Source: Anastrepha obliqua
Taxonomy: Eukaryota; Arthropoda; Insecta; Diptera; Tephritidae
Assembly (NCBI RefSeq): GCF_027943255.1
Contig: NC_072892.1
Span: forward strand, 125,133,792-125,197,791
DNA: 64,000 nucleotides
Direction of reading: 5' to 3'
The position numbers and the translations under genes are program-made. Shown piece after piece: positions 1 to 11,649 of the stretch (positions within the stretch are counted from its first letter, which is position 1; each line of letters opens with the position of its first letter). The notes under the pieces were generated by a model. That model searched no databases, was not told where the DNA came from, and was given only the letters and a program-made list of their open reading frames with translations.

Positions 1-8
1 GTATTTGT

Positions 9-1334
9 GTGTTGAAAAAAACAGATGATGAACTAAAAACTGATATGAATTATGAACTGGCACCATATCCACTTGCTCTGTTTGAATATGGCCAAATGCG
101 AAAGACAAAAAAATCAACTTTCTACGAATTATTCCCAGAAATTCAGATTAATTTGAAAAGCTTAGAAAATGTTCATTATGTTATTGATGGAGGCATGTTG
201 TTATATCGTTGCAAATGGCAATTAAATGAAACGTTCAAAATGATATGCGAACATTACGTAAGATATTTGAGGAATAATTATAATAACGCATACGTGGTAT
301 TTGATGGATATAAGAAGGACGGTATAAAATCTGCTGAAAGGAATCGTCTCGCACTAAAAAATATAAATACAGATATTGAATTTGATGAAAATATGCCGTT
401 AAAAATCGCTCAAGATAAATTTCTAACGAATAAAAAAAATAAATCTCGCCTAATCGAAATGTTAAGAATAAAATTAGCTGATAACAATATTTTTACATGC
501 CAAGCGGAAAGCGATGCAGATAAATTAATTGTTGATACAGCAATTAGTTTAGAATCTCAAAATATTGTTGTAATTTCTGAAGACATTGACGTCTTGGTTG
601 TGTTAACGGCATTGACGCCTACTGATCGTGAAATATATTTTTTAAAACCATCCCGAGGCAAAGTTAACCAACAAATATTTTCATCGAAAAGTTTAGAAAA
701 ATCTCTACCAGCATGTAAAGAACATGTTCTATTTTTACATGCTTTCACGGGCTGTGATACTACTTCTGCGTTTTACAACAAAGGAAAAATTAAGTTTATC
801 AAAAATTTTGAGAAGCGGAATGATCTACATGACTCAGCAGCAGTATTTAAAAATGTACATGAAGATGCAAATAATATATTTCAAGCTGGTATTACATGTA
901 TTTTGGGACTGTATGGTGCTTCGGCAAAAATGACAGATTTGAATACATTCAGGTTCAATTCCTTCATCAAAGCAACTGGCAAAGACACAAGTGTTCTTTT
1001 ATCTTCGTTACCTTCCACATCTGATGCAGCATTTGAACACTTAAAACGGGTTTACCTACAAATCCAGATGTGATTAGGGAATGATTTAATCATCGAAAAT
1101 TGGGGATGGAACTATTCCAATAATACCTATCATCCAATATTTACGAATCAATTACCTGCTCCGGAAAATTTATTAAAAATGTTATTTTGCAATTGCAAAA
1201 AAGGATGTGGAGCTGCATGCGGATGCCGAAAAGGTGGATTATACTGCAGTGTAGCATGCCTACAGTGAAACGACGACGGCTGTCTAAATGTAGCGCCTAT
1301 GATTAACATCAGTGAAATTGAAGATGATATTTGA
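9..1334 (+). pseudogene. PIN/FEN-like protein of an invertebrate multicopy family, with two in-frame TGA stops
   Basis: The frame is open from position 9 to a TGA at 1071-1073, continues in the same frame to a second TGA at 1266-1268, and ends at TGA 1332-1334. The first part has the acidic motifs of a PIN/FEN-like nuclease fold: VIDGG near residue 59, VVFDGY near 96, ESDADKL near 167, EDIDVLVV near 190 and TGCDTT near 249. After the first stop comes LGNDLIIENWGW, then a cysteine-rich tail containing CNCKKGCGAACGCRK. In relatives known to me, a Trp precedes LGN and a Cys lies in the tail where the second stop falls, so both stops look like TGG and TGC/TGT turned into TGA. The family is multicopy in invertebrates and of unknown function, perhaps transposon-borne. 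The true 5' end may lie outside the window. Confidence 0.6.
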
Positions 1335-2265
1335 AAAAATGTAAATTTTTCAATAGACAAATTTTTTTGTTAATTCATTTTTTTTCTTTTAAATAGTCAT
1401 AATTTTTTTGTTTTTAATAATTAATTCGATTTTACTTTTATGCTATAATAACAGAAAACAATTTTTTATTTTTTTTTTTTGTATGCTAATTATTTAAATA
1501 AACGAATAGTTTACATAATATTTTTTTTTAACATTTAATTATCCATAATCTATTTATTTTTTCATTTGCTTCCACTTCTGTTACAAAAACAATAAATTCT
1601 ACAACGTTATTTGCATTATAGCACATAAGTTATTGCAATCATAAATTTTTGCTATTTAAAAATCAAATGCACAACTTTTAAATAGGTAGAGATTATTATT
1701 TATGTTATTCACAACACATTTTCGCAAAGATAATTTAATTTCATCTAGTCCCTAAGACATCCTAGGTTTTCACGTTTTTAACGCTCCAGACACTCCACTA
1801 TTCTTTCACTTTACATTCTTACCATACATACATACGTGTGCATGCACATATACATAGAGGGTGATTGTGTGTTACTAATCCGGACAATTTACAAAATTAA
1901 AAAGCCACAAATCTTCTGTTCAAAATGAGGGCTTAATTATGTATTGTTGTTGGGTATAATTTTCTGAATATATGGATGTATGTACTTACATATAAACATT
2001 TGTATGCCTGTATTCTACAATATTTGTTGGAATAAACGTCATAATATAAAAAGAAAATTAGTTAAGTACGCAAAAATGCTCAACAGCTCGCTCTTTTTCT
2101 ATGCTGGGTAAAAAATTCATAGTGAAATCCATTAACAGTAACTCATTAGATGAGTAATTTTTGAACTCCATTTATTAAATATCTGCCATGCATAATTTTA
2201 GGTATTACATTTAATTAATATTTTGAAAAGATGGCATATGTAAGAACTCACAATAGGGTCCATTA
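1335..2265. other. AT-rich intergenic stretch
   Basis: Poly-T runs and scattered ACATACAT repeats. I see no coding frame, RNA gene or transposon end here. Confidence 0.5.
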
Positions 2266-2602
2266 CTTAAAGTCTGCATTTTACATCTTTGTGGCAGATC
2301 AGAAGGCATAAAAATTTTGACTCCGCGTGGTTGGTTTGGTGTGAAAGATTGGACGCGCGAGTATTTGCATGGTGAGGAGGCCGGTTGTTATATCTTATGC
2401 TGATGTTGTCAATGGATGGTTCCATATGTAGAAGTCCACGCAAGTGGGGAAAGTTACTGATCGCCATTCACTTGGGAGTGGCCAGGACGATTCTTCTACA
2501 TATGGTTCAAGCAGCTCACAACGGCCGGGATTAGCCCACGTATCCTCTGGGTAGCTTCCGAACACCCGTTCGGGAGTGAGCTAAAGTGAGAAGGCGCTGG
2601 TT

Positions 2603-3733
2603 GTGCGCTGGGCTTGGGACCCGCCACTTAAAAACCTCCCCCCAATGAAAGCATATACAAAGCTTCGGATGAGAACTTCCAACACTGATGACGACCCCTG
2701 CAAACGAACTAAGGACTATGATTTGAGGGTATGCACCTGGAATGTCCGGTCCCTTAATGGGGAAGGTGCCTCTGCCCGGCTGGATGATGTCCTCGTGAGA
2801 GTAAAGGCTGACATCACTGCCATCCAAGAGATGCGATGGACGGTCTGGATGGTCTACTACAGCTGCCATGTAAAGGAGCGCAAATTCGGTGTCGGATTTG
2901 TTGTGGGAGAGAGACTTCGTCGCCAAGTACTGTCGTTCACTCCGGTGGACGAGCGTCTCGCAACAATCCGCATCAAAGCCAGATTTTTCAACATATCGCT
3001 AATTTGCGCCCACGCCCCGACGGAAGAGAAGGACGATGCGACCAAAGATTCCTTCTATGAGCGCCTGGAACGTTCCTATGAGCGCTGCCCCCGCCACGAC
3101 ATAAAAATCGTGCTTGGCGACTTCAACGCCAACAGTCGGAAAATTCAGCCTGCACAGCGAAACATCTGGTAACGGACAGAGGCTGATGGACTTCGCCAGG
3201 CCCGAAACATGTTATTCTGCAGCACCAGATTCCAGAATAAAAAGATACGCCAAGCTACCTGGCTGTCTCCTGATCGAAAAACGCGAAACCAGATCGATCA
3301 TGTTGTGATAGATGGAAGACACGCTTCTAGTGTATTAGATGTACGTACGATCCGAGGACCCAACATCGACTCGGATCATTACCTTGTTGCAGCCAAACTG
3401 CGCACACGCCTCTGTGCAGCGAAAAGCGTACATCTAACTACGCAAAGAATGTTCGACATCGAAAAGCTGCAATCACAACAGACAGCCAGAAGATTCGCCA
3501 CTCGACTCTCACTCTTGCTCTCAGAGAGTACTGCCCAACAAACCGGCATGCACGAGCAATGGAGCAATATTTCTCGTTCTCTACGTACCGCCGCCGAAGA
3601 AGAAATCGGATTCCGGCGAGCCCGAAAAAATAATTGGTACGACGAGGAATGTCATGCTGCCGCCGAAAGAAAAGATGCTGCCTATAGAGCCACGCTGCGA
3701 TCGGGCGCAACGCGAGCCATGTGGGATCGCTAG
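2603..3733 (+). pseudogene. RTE endonuclease domain, frameshifted
   Basis: The N-terminal APE-like endonuclease is spread over two frames (2603-3172 and 3209-3733). Motifs appear in the family order: VCTWNVRSLN, AIQEMRW (catalytic Glu), HAPTEEKDD, VLGDFNA (Asp/Asn pair) and, in the second frame, NIDSDHYLVAAKL (terminal Asp-His pair). The frame changes just after GDFNA, so a frameshift near 3150-3210 disrupts the protein. A stop (TAG 3731-3733) separates it from the reverse transcriptase frame. Confidence 0.75.
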
Positions 3734-3814
3734 GGAGAGCTAAGAAAAGAAGAGAGACGTATTATTCGACAGAAGAAACGAGAGGCCGAAATACGTGAGT
3801 GCGAGAAGCTTGAG

Positions 3815-5469
3815 ATGCTGGCCAATAGGAACAACGCCCGAAAATTCTACCAGAAAGTTCGGCGGCTTACAGAAGGTTTCAAGACCGGGGCGTTTTCCTG
3901 TAAGAACAAAGACGGCGATCTGGTGACCGACATCCAGAGCATTCTTAAATTATGGAGGGAACACTTCTCGAACCTACTTAATAGTGATAGCTGCGCATGT
4001 CAAAGAGAATGTGATGGTCCCGATACACCAATCGTTGACGACGGAATTGACGTTCCGCTACCCGACCATGACGAGGTGAGAATAGCGATAACGCAGCTAA
4101 AGAACAAAAAAGCCACGGGCACCGACGGACTGCCGGCTGAGCTATTCAAACATGGCGGCGAGGAGCTGGTAAGGTGCATGCATCAGCTCCTATGCAAAAT
4201 ATGGTCGGATGAAAGCATGCCTGCCGATTGGAATTTAAGTGTGCTCTGCCCAATCCATAAGAAGGGCGATCCTGCAATTTGTGCCAATTACCGCGGGATT
4301 AGTCTACTAAATATCGCCTATAAGGTTCTAGCGAGCGTATTGTGTGAAAGGCTGAAGCCCACCGTCAACCAACTGATTGGACCTTATCAGTGTGGCTTTA
4401 GACCTGGAAAGTCTACCATCGACCAAATATTCACGATACGCCAAATCTTGGAAAAGACCCATGAAAGGAGAATCGACACACACCATCTTTTCGTCGACTT
4501 CAAAGCTGCATTCGACAGTACGGAAAGGAGTTACCTGTATGCCGCGATGTCTGAATTTGGTATCCCCGCAAAACTAATACGGCTATGTAAGATGACGTTG
4601 CTCAACACCAGCAGCGCCGTCAGAATTGGGAAGGACCTCTCCGAGCCGTTTGATACCAAACGAGGTTTCAGACAGGGTGACTCGCTGTCGTGTGACTTCT
4701 TTAACCTGATGTTGGAGAGCATCGTACGAGCCGCAGAACTTAATCGCTCAGGCACAATATTTTATAAGAGCGTACAATTGTTGGCGTATGCCGATGATAT
4801 TGACATCATCGGCCTTAACAACCGCGCTGTTAGTTCTGCCTTCTCCAAGCTGGATAAAGAGGCAAAGCGAATGGGTCTGGTGGTGAACGAGGACAAAACG
4901 AAGTACCTCCTGTCATCAAACAAACAGTCGGCGCACTCGCGTATCGGCACCCACGTCACTGTTGACAGTTATAATTTCGAGGTTGTAAAAGACTTCGTTT
5001 ATTTAGGAACCAGCATTAACACCGATAACAATGTCAGCCTTGAAATCCAACGTAGAATCTCTCTTGCCAACAAGTGCTACTTTGGACTAAGTAAGCAATT
5101 GAGTAGTAAAGTCCTCTCTCGACGAACAAAACTAACACTCTACAAGACTCTCATCATGCCCGTCCTAACGTATGGCGCAGAAGCGTGGACGATGACAACA
5201 TCCGATGAAGCGACCCTTGGAGTGTTTGAGAGAAAGATTCTGCGCAAGATTTTTGGACCTTTGCACGTTGGCAACGGCGAATATCGCAGACGATGGAACG
5301 ATGAGCTGTATGAGCTTTACGACGACATAGACATAGCGCAGCGAATAAAGATCCAGCGGCTACGTTGGCTGAGAAGGACTTGGCTTCACTTGATGTGTCC
5401 AATTGGCGCCGGTTAGCACGAGAAAGAAACGACTGGCGCGCTTTGTTAAACTCGGCCAAAATCGCGTAA
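3815..5469 (+). pseudogene. RTE reverse transcriptase, with a small C-terminal deletion
   Basis: A 533-residue open frame covers nearly all of the reverse transcriptase. Visible are KKATGTDGLPAELFKHGG, the NYRGISLL block, the CGFRPGKSTIDQI block, DFKAAFDS (catalytic Asp), RQGDSLS and LAYADDIDII with the YADD catalytic box, then the C-terminal region with LIMPVLTYGAEAW and RRRWNDELYELYDD. At about 5370 the frame jumps: the last part, NWRRLARERNDWRALLNSAK, is read from 5371 in another phase and stops at 5467-5469. Compared with 13841-14035 and 56713-57024, about 37 residues carrying a GHVVRMDT...RGRPPL stretch are missing, so this is a deletion plus frameshift. Confidence 0.8.
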
Positions 5470-5773
5470 GCGGTTATCGCGCCGATTAAGAAGAAGAATG
5501 TTGTCAATTTCTTATATCTTTCCAAATCATGGCGCGTTGGCACACGTGCGCAAAATCTTGGAACCTCTGTTTGGTGTTAAGATTTGATTTTGAAGCAGAG
5601 CCACAGATTGGAGTGGCCAAATATACCAAATAATAATTTTGTATCTGTAGTGTGCCCATTGGCCGACACTTCGACTTAAAACATCTTTTGTCCTACCGTT
5701 TTTTTCCGAAAATAAGACATCATCCGAAAATAAGCCCTAGTTAAAATAATGTGACAAAAAGAATTCGTTAAAA

Positions 5774-6290
5774 ATGGTTACAAAACGAAGCAGCTATTCC
5801 GTCGAGTACAAAAAGGGAATCGGGGAAGACTCCAGAGGTGTAAGTCTTGTAGTATTCCGTAAAGAGAAGATGTTGGATCTACGAATGCCTCGTAAATGGC
5901 GTGCAGACTACGATTACCTGTGTCAATTGGTGGACCAAGGAAATGAGAAAAAACGCAGAGTTGGATCAGGTTGGAAGCCGTTATTTTCTGGGTTAGAAGA
6001 TTGCACCTGGGAATGGATTGCAGGCAGCAGAGCAATGGCTTTGGTTATGCGCAGGGCAAAATTTTGCCCTTGAAACAGCAATTGAATTTGATATATCCAC
6101 AGAAGAATTTAAAGCATCGTCATACTGGTTGGACAACTTCCTTAAACGATATGAATTGTCTCTAACAGAGATCAACAACATTGTTTAAGCTGGAAGACAA
6201 TGAAGTTGTTAAGCGCGCACTTGCTTTTTTGTTGATGGCATAGATTTTTTGAAATACCAACTCTCTAACATGATTGCTATGGACGGCAAC
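5774..6290 (+). pseudogene. pogo/Tigger-type (CENP-B-like) transposase fragment
   Basis: A 99-residue open frame begins MVTKRSSYSVEYKKGI and includes RKWRADYDYLCQLVDQGN and GLEDCTWEWI, an N-terminal CENP-B-like helix-turn-helix region as in pogo/Tigger and jerky-like proteins. Homology continues in other frames: EEFKASSYWLDNFLKRYELSL at 6101-6163, then LFKLEDNEVVKRALAF and NMIAMD before 6290, where the DDE domain should start. Repeated CCGAAAATAAG words at 5705-5740 look like the element's 5' region. Frameshifts and loss of the catalytic domain make it a relic. Confidence 0.6.
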
Positions 6291-6765
6291 AGGATGTCTT
6301 TTGATGTCCCCACCTCAACATCTACATGACAAGAGCCATATGCTCCCTGTAAAAGAGCATAATAAACTGTTCAGAAAACAGTTCCTGTTAGGGTGTTACC
6401 GCAGGTCCCACCCATGCAGACACCTTCTTGAGCCTGAGCCTTCACCCAGGAGGCACCTCTTCAACTACGGGACGAAATCTAGGACAAAATAGACCGACAA
6501 TTACTGGATCGGACAGTGTACAGACAGACCATTAACGACATTCGTGGGGAGTCTCTTCTTCCTTCTTAAGCTCCCGACCCCCGAATGCCGTCATCGGCAT
6601 TGTCCATTGCAGACGCAGAGCTCCAACTTCCCCGAGAGTCTCGCGTAACCTTGGCACAATTACGTTCTGGATACTGTAGCAGGCTATCCAAAATTGACCC
6701 CGACATATGTCCTGGACCTACCGTTAGATGAGCTAAAATTAACTGCTACAACAACAACCAATTCA
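6290..6765 (+). mobile_element. Jockey-type LINE, 3' fragment
   Basis: Broken reading frames recall the end of a Jockey-type polyprotein: MLPVKEHNKLFRKQFLLGCY at 6341-6400, CRRSHPC and EPEPSPRR after it, then DRQLLDRTVYRQTINDI near 6500-6540 and LPLDELKL near 6721. It ends in a CAA-rich tail (GCTACAACAACAACC at about 6747). It directly follows the pogo relic, which it may have truncated. Confidence 0.55.
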
Positions 6766-7094
6766 AGAAAGCTTTTTTCAGTGCGAACTTGAATGTTGGC
6801 TTTATCAATATTACCTTTTTTGAGGGGAACAACGTGAAAATTTTTAGTGTCAGTTTTCAGCAAATGTATTGAAACTGCATTAGCGTAAGTAAATACGAGG
6901 TAGTTCAGCTTAAGCGACCTTAATTATACCCTCCGATAAAGATGACTTTGCTTTCTCCAAGCATATAGAATCGATTTCCATCCACGCTTACAGTTCTTGG
7001 GTATAATAATGTGGCTATAAAATAACGAAATTGATGTACAGTTACTTATTATCACCTCATACCCTATAACTTAATGGCATTAAGCGTTCTTTTT

Positions 7095-7280
7095 ATGTAA
7101 ATTTATTAAAAAAAATTTATTTAAATTTATTAAAAATTGTTTTATTTAAATTTATTTAATTTTTTTGATTTTAAATTTATTAAAATTTGTTTTGTTAAAA
7201 ATAGTTTTATTTAAATTTATTAAAATTTGTTTTATTTAAATTTATTAAAAATTTTTTTTATACAAATTTATTAAAATTTC
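7095..7280. repeat. Degenerate AT tandem repeat
   Basis: A unit like TTTATTTAAATTTATTAAAA recurs about every 25-35 bp up to the acceptor of the first visible coding exon. The 6770-7090 stretch before it shows no feature I can support. Confidence 0.6.
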
Positions 7281-7289
7281 TTGTTACAG

Positions 7290-7437
7290 TTCCAACAAAT
7301 TGCACTTTTCCCGCGCGTTGGGAAGGTTCGTGGTTCCTATCTGGCTACCAACAGTCCATTCATATTAAGGGATCACAATTCAGTTATCGCGGTAAATGTG
7401 CGGCCTCGGACGGTAACAAATATTTGATTGTTGACGA
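7290..7437 (+). CDS. Host gene, first visible coding exon
   Basis: It follows the acceptor CTTGTTACAG and ends at the donor GA|GTAAGT. It enters with two bases of a split codon and leaves with two bases (GA). It encodes residues 1-48, including CTFPARWEGSWF, a GKC site and NKYLIVDE. The GC content and codon use stand out sharply against the AT repeat before it. The protein must start in an earlier exon. Confidence 0.82.
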
Positions 7438-8602
7438 GTAAGTTGATATGTTCTTTTCTATATATACATAAGTACCTACATATATATTTCTTGATAAATA
7501 GGTATTCATACATATATTGAATATTATTATTTTTGATATTACTATGTATTTACTTGCGCAGAAACGCAGTGCTTTAAAAAGTATAATTAAGAAAATTAAG
7601 TTAAATTTTAAAGTCGCAATATATTCGCTTACATATAAATTTTGTAAATTTTTCGAAATTTTCATTTTGAAACGAAATAGTCCAAATAATATCCTTAATA
7701 CAATTGGAGCGGAAGATTAGCTCTGAATATCTGTAAAACTTAGATTATCCAAAATTATATGATATTGAACTGACAGCTATGACGGTAGGCGAAATTTGTT
7801 GTGTACTGGAGAGTGACTCCATGCCAAATCACATATGTACATTTGTATATATGCACATCGATTTTTTAGAGATTGCGGTCAATAACACTAAAAATTTGGT
7901 TTGTTTGTGGGTTTGAGTATAAAAAGAAGTAAAAAGCCTGGAAAAGACTTTTGAAATATTCATAATTTTGAGATTTATTCGATAATGGAAATCGTGGTAT
8001 AGATAGCTTTGGAGTGAAATTTTAGTTTTTTGTTTTTGTTTGTGTGAAATTTCAGAAATAAATATACGTTTTGTCCTTTCCGTTCAGTTATAGCTTATAT
8101 TATACTATACTCTGTAACCTCTGTAAATTCTATGCTGTTAACATTAATGTTAATTTTAACCCTAACATAACGCCCGTGTGTTGATAATCTGTTATAGACT
8201 TGCTAATATTTTTCCAGTTTACTTCTTATTATACTCAACTTTTAAATAGAACAATTTTTAGTATAATTGACAACAATGTCCAAAATACTAAAATCACTTG
8301 ACATGGGTTCGCACTGCGGTAAATTTATACCTATCGTTACCGCCGGCCGATAGCGCAAAAAAAACAGGGTGACCGTAATTTGTTTTTATTGTCAATATTT
8401 CTAATTGAAAGTAAAAAAGTACATATTTTGTTACGAATTTTAATAATGCTAAATCGAGAAACTTTTAAAGATTTTTTCTACACTGTTTCATTTCTATTTG
8501 TTATAACTTTTCTTTCGTTTTGTGTAGATTGGTTTTTGAAATACGGCCACTCTATTTTAATGTTTATCACGTTTTCGCCGTCGATCTAATTATGTTTCAG
8601 TA
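7438..8602. other. Intron 1, proximal part
   Basis: AT-rich intron sequence with ACATA microsatellite words. I see no exon and no recognisable mobile element. Confidence 0.5.
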
Positions 8603-9279
8603 ATAGCCTAGACAGACGGTGGCGTTAATCGGGATCAACGACTTAATTCGCAATTATCTCAGGAATTAAGTGCAACTAATGGGGATTGATAGGTAGACTT
8701 AATTCTTATAATTTGAGCAGATTAGGGGAATTTTCGATGGCAACATTGCGGAAAAATTACAGTTAATATCTATTGCGAATGAACAATAATGAAACTTTTA
8801 AAGAGGATAAAAAAAAGTCTAGATAAAATGCTAGTTTGCACTAAGACGTTCGAAGTTACATTAATTGTTTTGATATTTCGGAGCAGTTTGAGAAATTCCA
8901 ATTTAAAGGGTCCCTGTGGTCTAGAGCTCGAAAATTTAGGGTATTTTCAGAGATTTTTTTACAGTAAAAAAAATTGAAAAATGATATTTAAATTTTTTAG
9001 CTTTCTTTTACATACAAAAATGAAAAAAAATTAATTTTAATAATTTTAAAAATGTTCAGCGCCATTGACCCTCCCAAAAAATTTCACCCGGACGGTGTTG
9101 CCCATTTTGGCTCTTCTATTTATCTGAAACACAAAAACCAAAAAAAAATGTCCCATACTAGAATAAAATTTTTTTTGTCAAAATGGCGCGGTTTTGAATT
9201 TGCCACTCTAAAAATCGGGGTTTTGTCAGTTCGAAATAATTAAAATAATAATATAATTCTAGTACGGGAGATAATCAAT

Positions 9280-10345
9280 GATGTTAGGTAAGGTTATATT
9301 GAAGCGGTTGTCCTGTGGGACACACTCAGGCTCATAGCCCATTGTGATGCCGCGTTGTTTTTAAGGGTATGCCTATGCCATTGTCTATGTACTCATCGGT
9401 CAACTTGGTGACGAGTCTCTTTAGTTCATCGGCTCTGCAGTTACCTTCAATGTCGCGATGACCAGGAACCCATATTATGCTTAAGCGAAATGACTCATCG
9501 TTAATAGATGGCTACCCTGGAGGTTGTCGACTGATTTTTGAGGGATTTTATCACCGCCTGGCTGTCATTTCCAGATATCGCATCACACTGTACCAGTGTC
9601 ACGGCTTTCATTATTGCCATCAGTTCAGCCTGAAAGACACTACAGCAGTCGGGGAGCCGAAAACTGAAGAAGATTCCTAGATGCTTGGAGTATACACCTC
9701 CGCTCATCCTGTCCTCGAGCTTTGAGCCGTCTGTGTATACATGGATAGACTAGCCCTGTCTTACATCGTTCCGTTCCACACTCTTCCCTTGAGGATAGGA
9801 GGGTGGTGAACGTTGTAATAATAATGGCAAGTGTAGGCGGTAAAGCATAGTCCACCAATCCGGGAACCTCCAAAGAGCCAGCCAGGATTTTGCCGTGACC
9901 GTAGTTCTTATTTGACCACTTACTTAGAGTGTTCAGCCTTATTGCCGCACTACGCGCGATATATTTTACCTGCAGATCTGCCAGCAGGAAGTTTAATGTC
10001 GCATATAATGCTTTCGATGGTGTGGTTGACATCGTGCCAGTTATGAGAACAGATGTACCTTTCTCAAGGGCATTCCACCATATTACAATACCATAGTAGA
10101 AAATAAGCATAACCACTGCTATGTATAGCCAGTATATCATTCTGGATTCCAATTCCCATTTCTTTCCAATTAGCCTTCCGCAGGAGTACAACGCCATGAT
10201 AGATTTGCCTACTCTATCTGCGACTGTGAGCCCCCAATTTAGCTTACTATTCAGTACAAGTCCTATATATCTCGCATTTTCTGTTACTCTAAGTGGTTTT
10301 CCTAGGAATATGTGTTTAACACCAGGTGTCTGCTAAATAGTACCA
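9280..10345 (-). mobile_element. RNase H-containing LINE (R1/LOA/I type), 3' fragment
   Basis: On the - strand, 10197-9640 is open for 185 residues. It includes MALYSCGRLIGKKW and YWLYIAVVML, the region after the reverse transcriptase core, and IRLNTLSKW. Further on, 9707-9501 contains FQAELMAIMKAV and GNDSQAVIKSL, an RNase H-like block (Glu and Asp-Ser-Gln). Traces before 10197 (KPLRVTEN.RYIGLVL) extend it to about 10345. Frameshifts and loss of the polymerase core make it non-functional. Confidence 0.7.
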
Positions 10346-10365
10346 TGGATGTGGCGAACAACATA

Positions 10366-11649
10366 TAAGGTTGTCAAAAAAGTCTTGCGGTATTTTTATT
10401 GAATTTTCAATTGTTCATAAAATTGGTTATAATAATGCGATTTAGGTCAAATATGCGCTGTTTTGTTCGATGACGAGTTCCCAACGAGATGCCAACTTCA
10501 TAATGCCCCTCTTATAGAAGCTCGCTTCCCTATTGTCAAAAAACTCGGAGAGCCAATTTTCACAGGACTCTCTTGAGGACAACTTCCGACTACCAAGCTC
10601 GTTCGCCACGGACAGAAATAGGTGGTAATCACTTGGTGCGAGATCCGGACTATACGGTGGATGCAAAAGAACCTCCCATCCGAGCTCCCGGAGCTTCTGG
10701 CGCGTCACCAAAGATGTGTGGGGCCTGGCGTTGTCCTGATGGAAGACAATTCGGCCTCTGTTGATCAAAGATGGCCTCTTCTGCATGAGTGCTGCATTCA
10801 AGCGGTCCAGTTGTTGGCAGTACAGGTCCGAATTGAGCGTTTGGCCATAGGGGAGCAGCTCATAGTAGATGATTCCCTGCCAATCCCACCAAACACACAG
10901 AAGAACCTTCCTGGCCGTCAATCCAGGCTTGGCCACCATCTGGGCAGCTTCACCGCTTTTCGACCACGACCGTTTGCGCTTCACGTTGTCGTAAGTGACC
11001 CACTTTTCATCGCCAGTCACCATCCGCTTCAAAAAAGGGTCGATTTTGTTGCGATTCAGAAGCGATTCGCATGCATCCATACGGGCAAAAATGTTTTTTT
11101 GCGTCAAGTCGTGTGGCACCCATACATCGAGCTTTTTTTCGAATCCAAGCTTCTTCAAATGGTTTACAACGGTTTGATGACTCATGCCCAGCTCTTGGCC
11201 GATGCTACGGCTGCTACTATGCCGGTCTCTTTCGATCAGTTCAGCGATTTTATCGCAATTTTCGACGACAGGCCTTCCGGACCGTGGCGCATCTTCGATC
11301 ACCTCTGCACCAGAACGAAAACGTTGAAACCATCGTTGTGCGGTGGAAATGGAAATTGTATCGGGTCCATAAACTGCACAAATTTTATTGGCAGCATGAG
11401 ATGCATTTTTGCCTTTATTGTAGTAGTACTGTAAAATATGCCGTATTTTCTCTTTATTTTGCTCCATATTTGCGACGCTATAACTCACGAACGACTAAAA
11501 GCGAACAACAATTAATCAAACACGTGTTAGCACGTGAAAAGAGCTTTCCAAAAAGCTCTAGCGTCAACCGATGCGACGAATACAACTAGAACTACGCGCT
11601 TGCAAAGACAAGCTTGCGGAAATACCGCAAGACTTTTCTGACAACCTTA
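10366..11649 (-). mobile_element. Complete mariner element with 31-bp TIRs and TA target duplication
   Basis: The left end at 10366 reads TAAGGTTGTCAAAAAAGTCT and continues TGCGGTATTT. The right end, ending at 11649, is its near-perfect inverse with one mismatch in the first 31 bp. Both sides carry a TA. The length of about 1.28 kb is normal for mariner. It encodes one uninterrupted transposase (10442-11488, - strand). Clean TIRs and an intact frame make this the youngest-looking DNA transposon here. Confidence 0.88.
10442..11488 (-). CDS. mariner transposase, D,D34D, apparently intact
   Basis: 348 residues, the usual mariner length (about 345). The N-terminal paired-type DNA-binding region contains HAANKICAVYG, TAQRWFQRF and RSGRPVV; the linker has WVPHDLT. 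The catalytic Asp residues are visible: TGDEKW, HQDNARPHT, and SPDLAPSDYHLF, with 34 residues between the second and third Asp. The annotated start MSYSV may be one of two; MEQNKEKIRHILQ, eight codons on, resembles the usual start of relatives. The protein would cut and paste its own element. Whether it is active cannot be told from sequence. Confidence 0.88.
   Translation of the reverse strand: MSYSVANMEQNKEKIRHILQYYYNKGKNASHAANKICAVYGPDTISISTAQRWFQRFRSGAEVIEDAPRSGRPVVENCDKIAELIERDRHSSSRSIGQELGMSHQTVVNHLKKLGFEKKLDVWVPHDLTQKNIFARMDACESLLNRNKIDPFLKRMVTGDEKWVTYDNVKRKRSWSKSGEAAQMVAKPGLTARKVLLCVWWDWQGIIYYELLPYGQTLNSDLYCQQLDRLNAALMQKRPSLINRGRIVFHQDNARPHTSLVTRQKLRELGWEVLLHPPYSPDLAPSDYHLFLSVANELGSRKLSSRESCENWLSEFFDNREASFYKRGIMKLASRWELVIEQNSAYLT

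Larger units (their letters stand above)
2270..5490 (+). mobile_element. RTE-type non-LTR retrotransposon, nearly full length but broken
   Basis: A GC-richer block of about 3.2 kb carries an APE-type endonuclease followed by a reverse transcriptase with no separate gag-like ORF, the usual plan of RTE/BovB-like LINEs. The last coding triplet is TAA 5467-5469. The tail reads CGCGCCGATTAAGAAGAAG, a 3' end with an AAG repeat. Other copies of the same or a related family lie at 13736-14873, 22665-23410, 24385-25180 and 56681-56955, all on the - strand. The 5' boundary near 2270 is set only by the change in base composition. I found no convincing target-site duplication for this copy. Confidence 0.8.

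Noticed and set aside
1071..1268. Selenocysteine or readthrough at the two TGA codons
   Set aside because: One of the positions should be Trp, not Cys, and I see no reason to expect recoding. Simple mutation explains both.
10622..11434. 270-residue + strand open frame
   Set aside because: It is the antisense shadow of the mariner transposase, which carries all expected motifs on the other strand.
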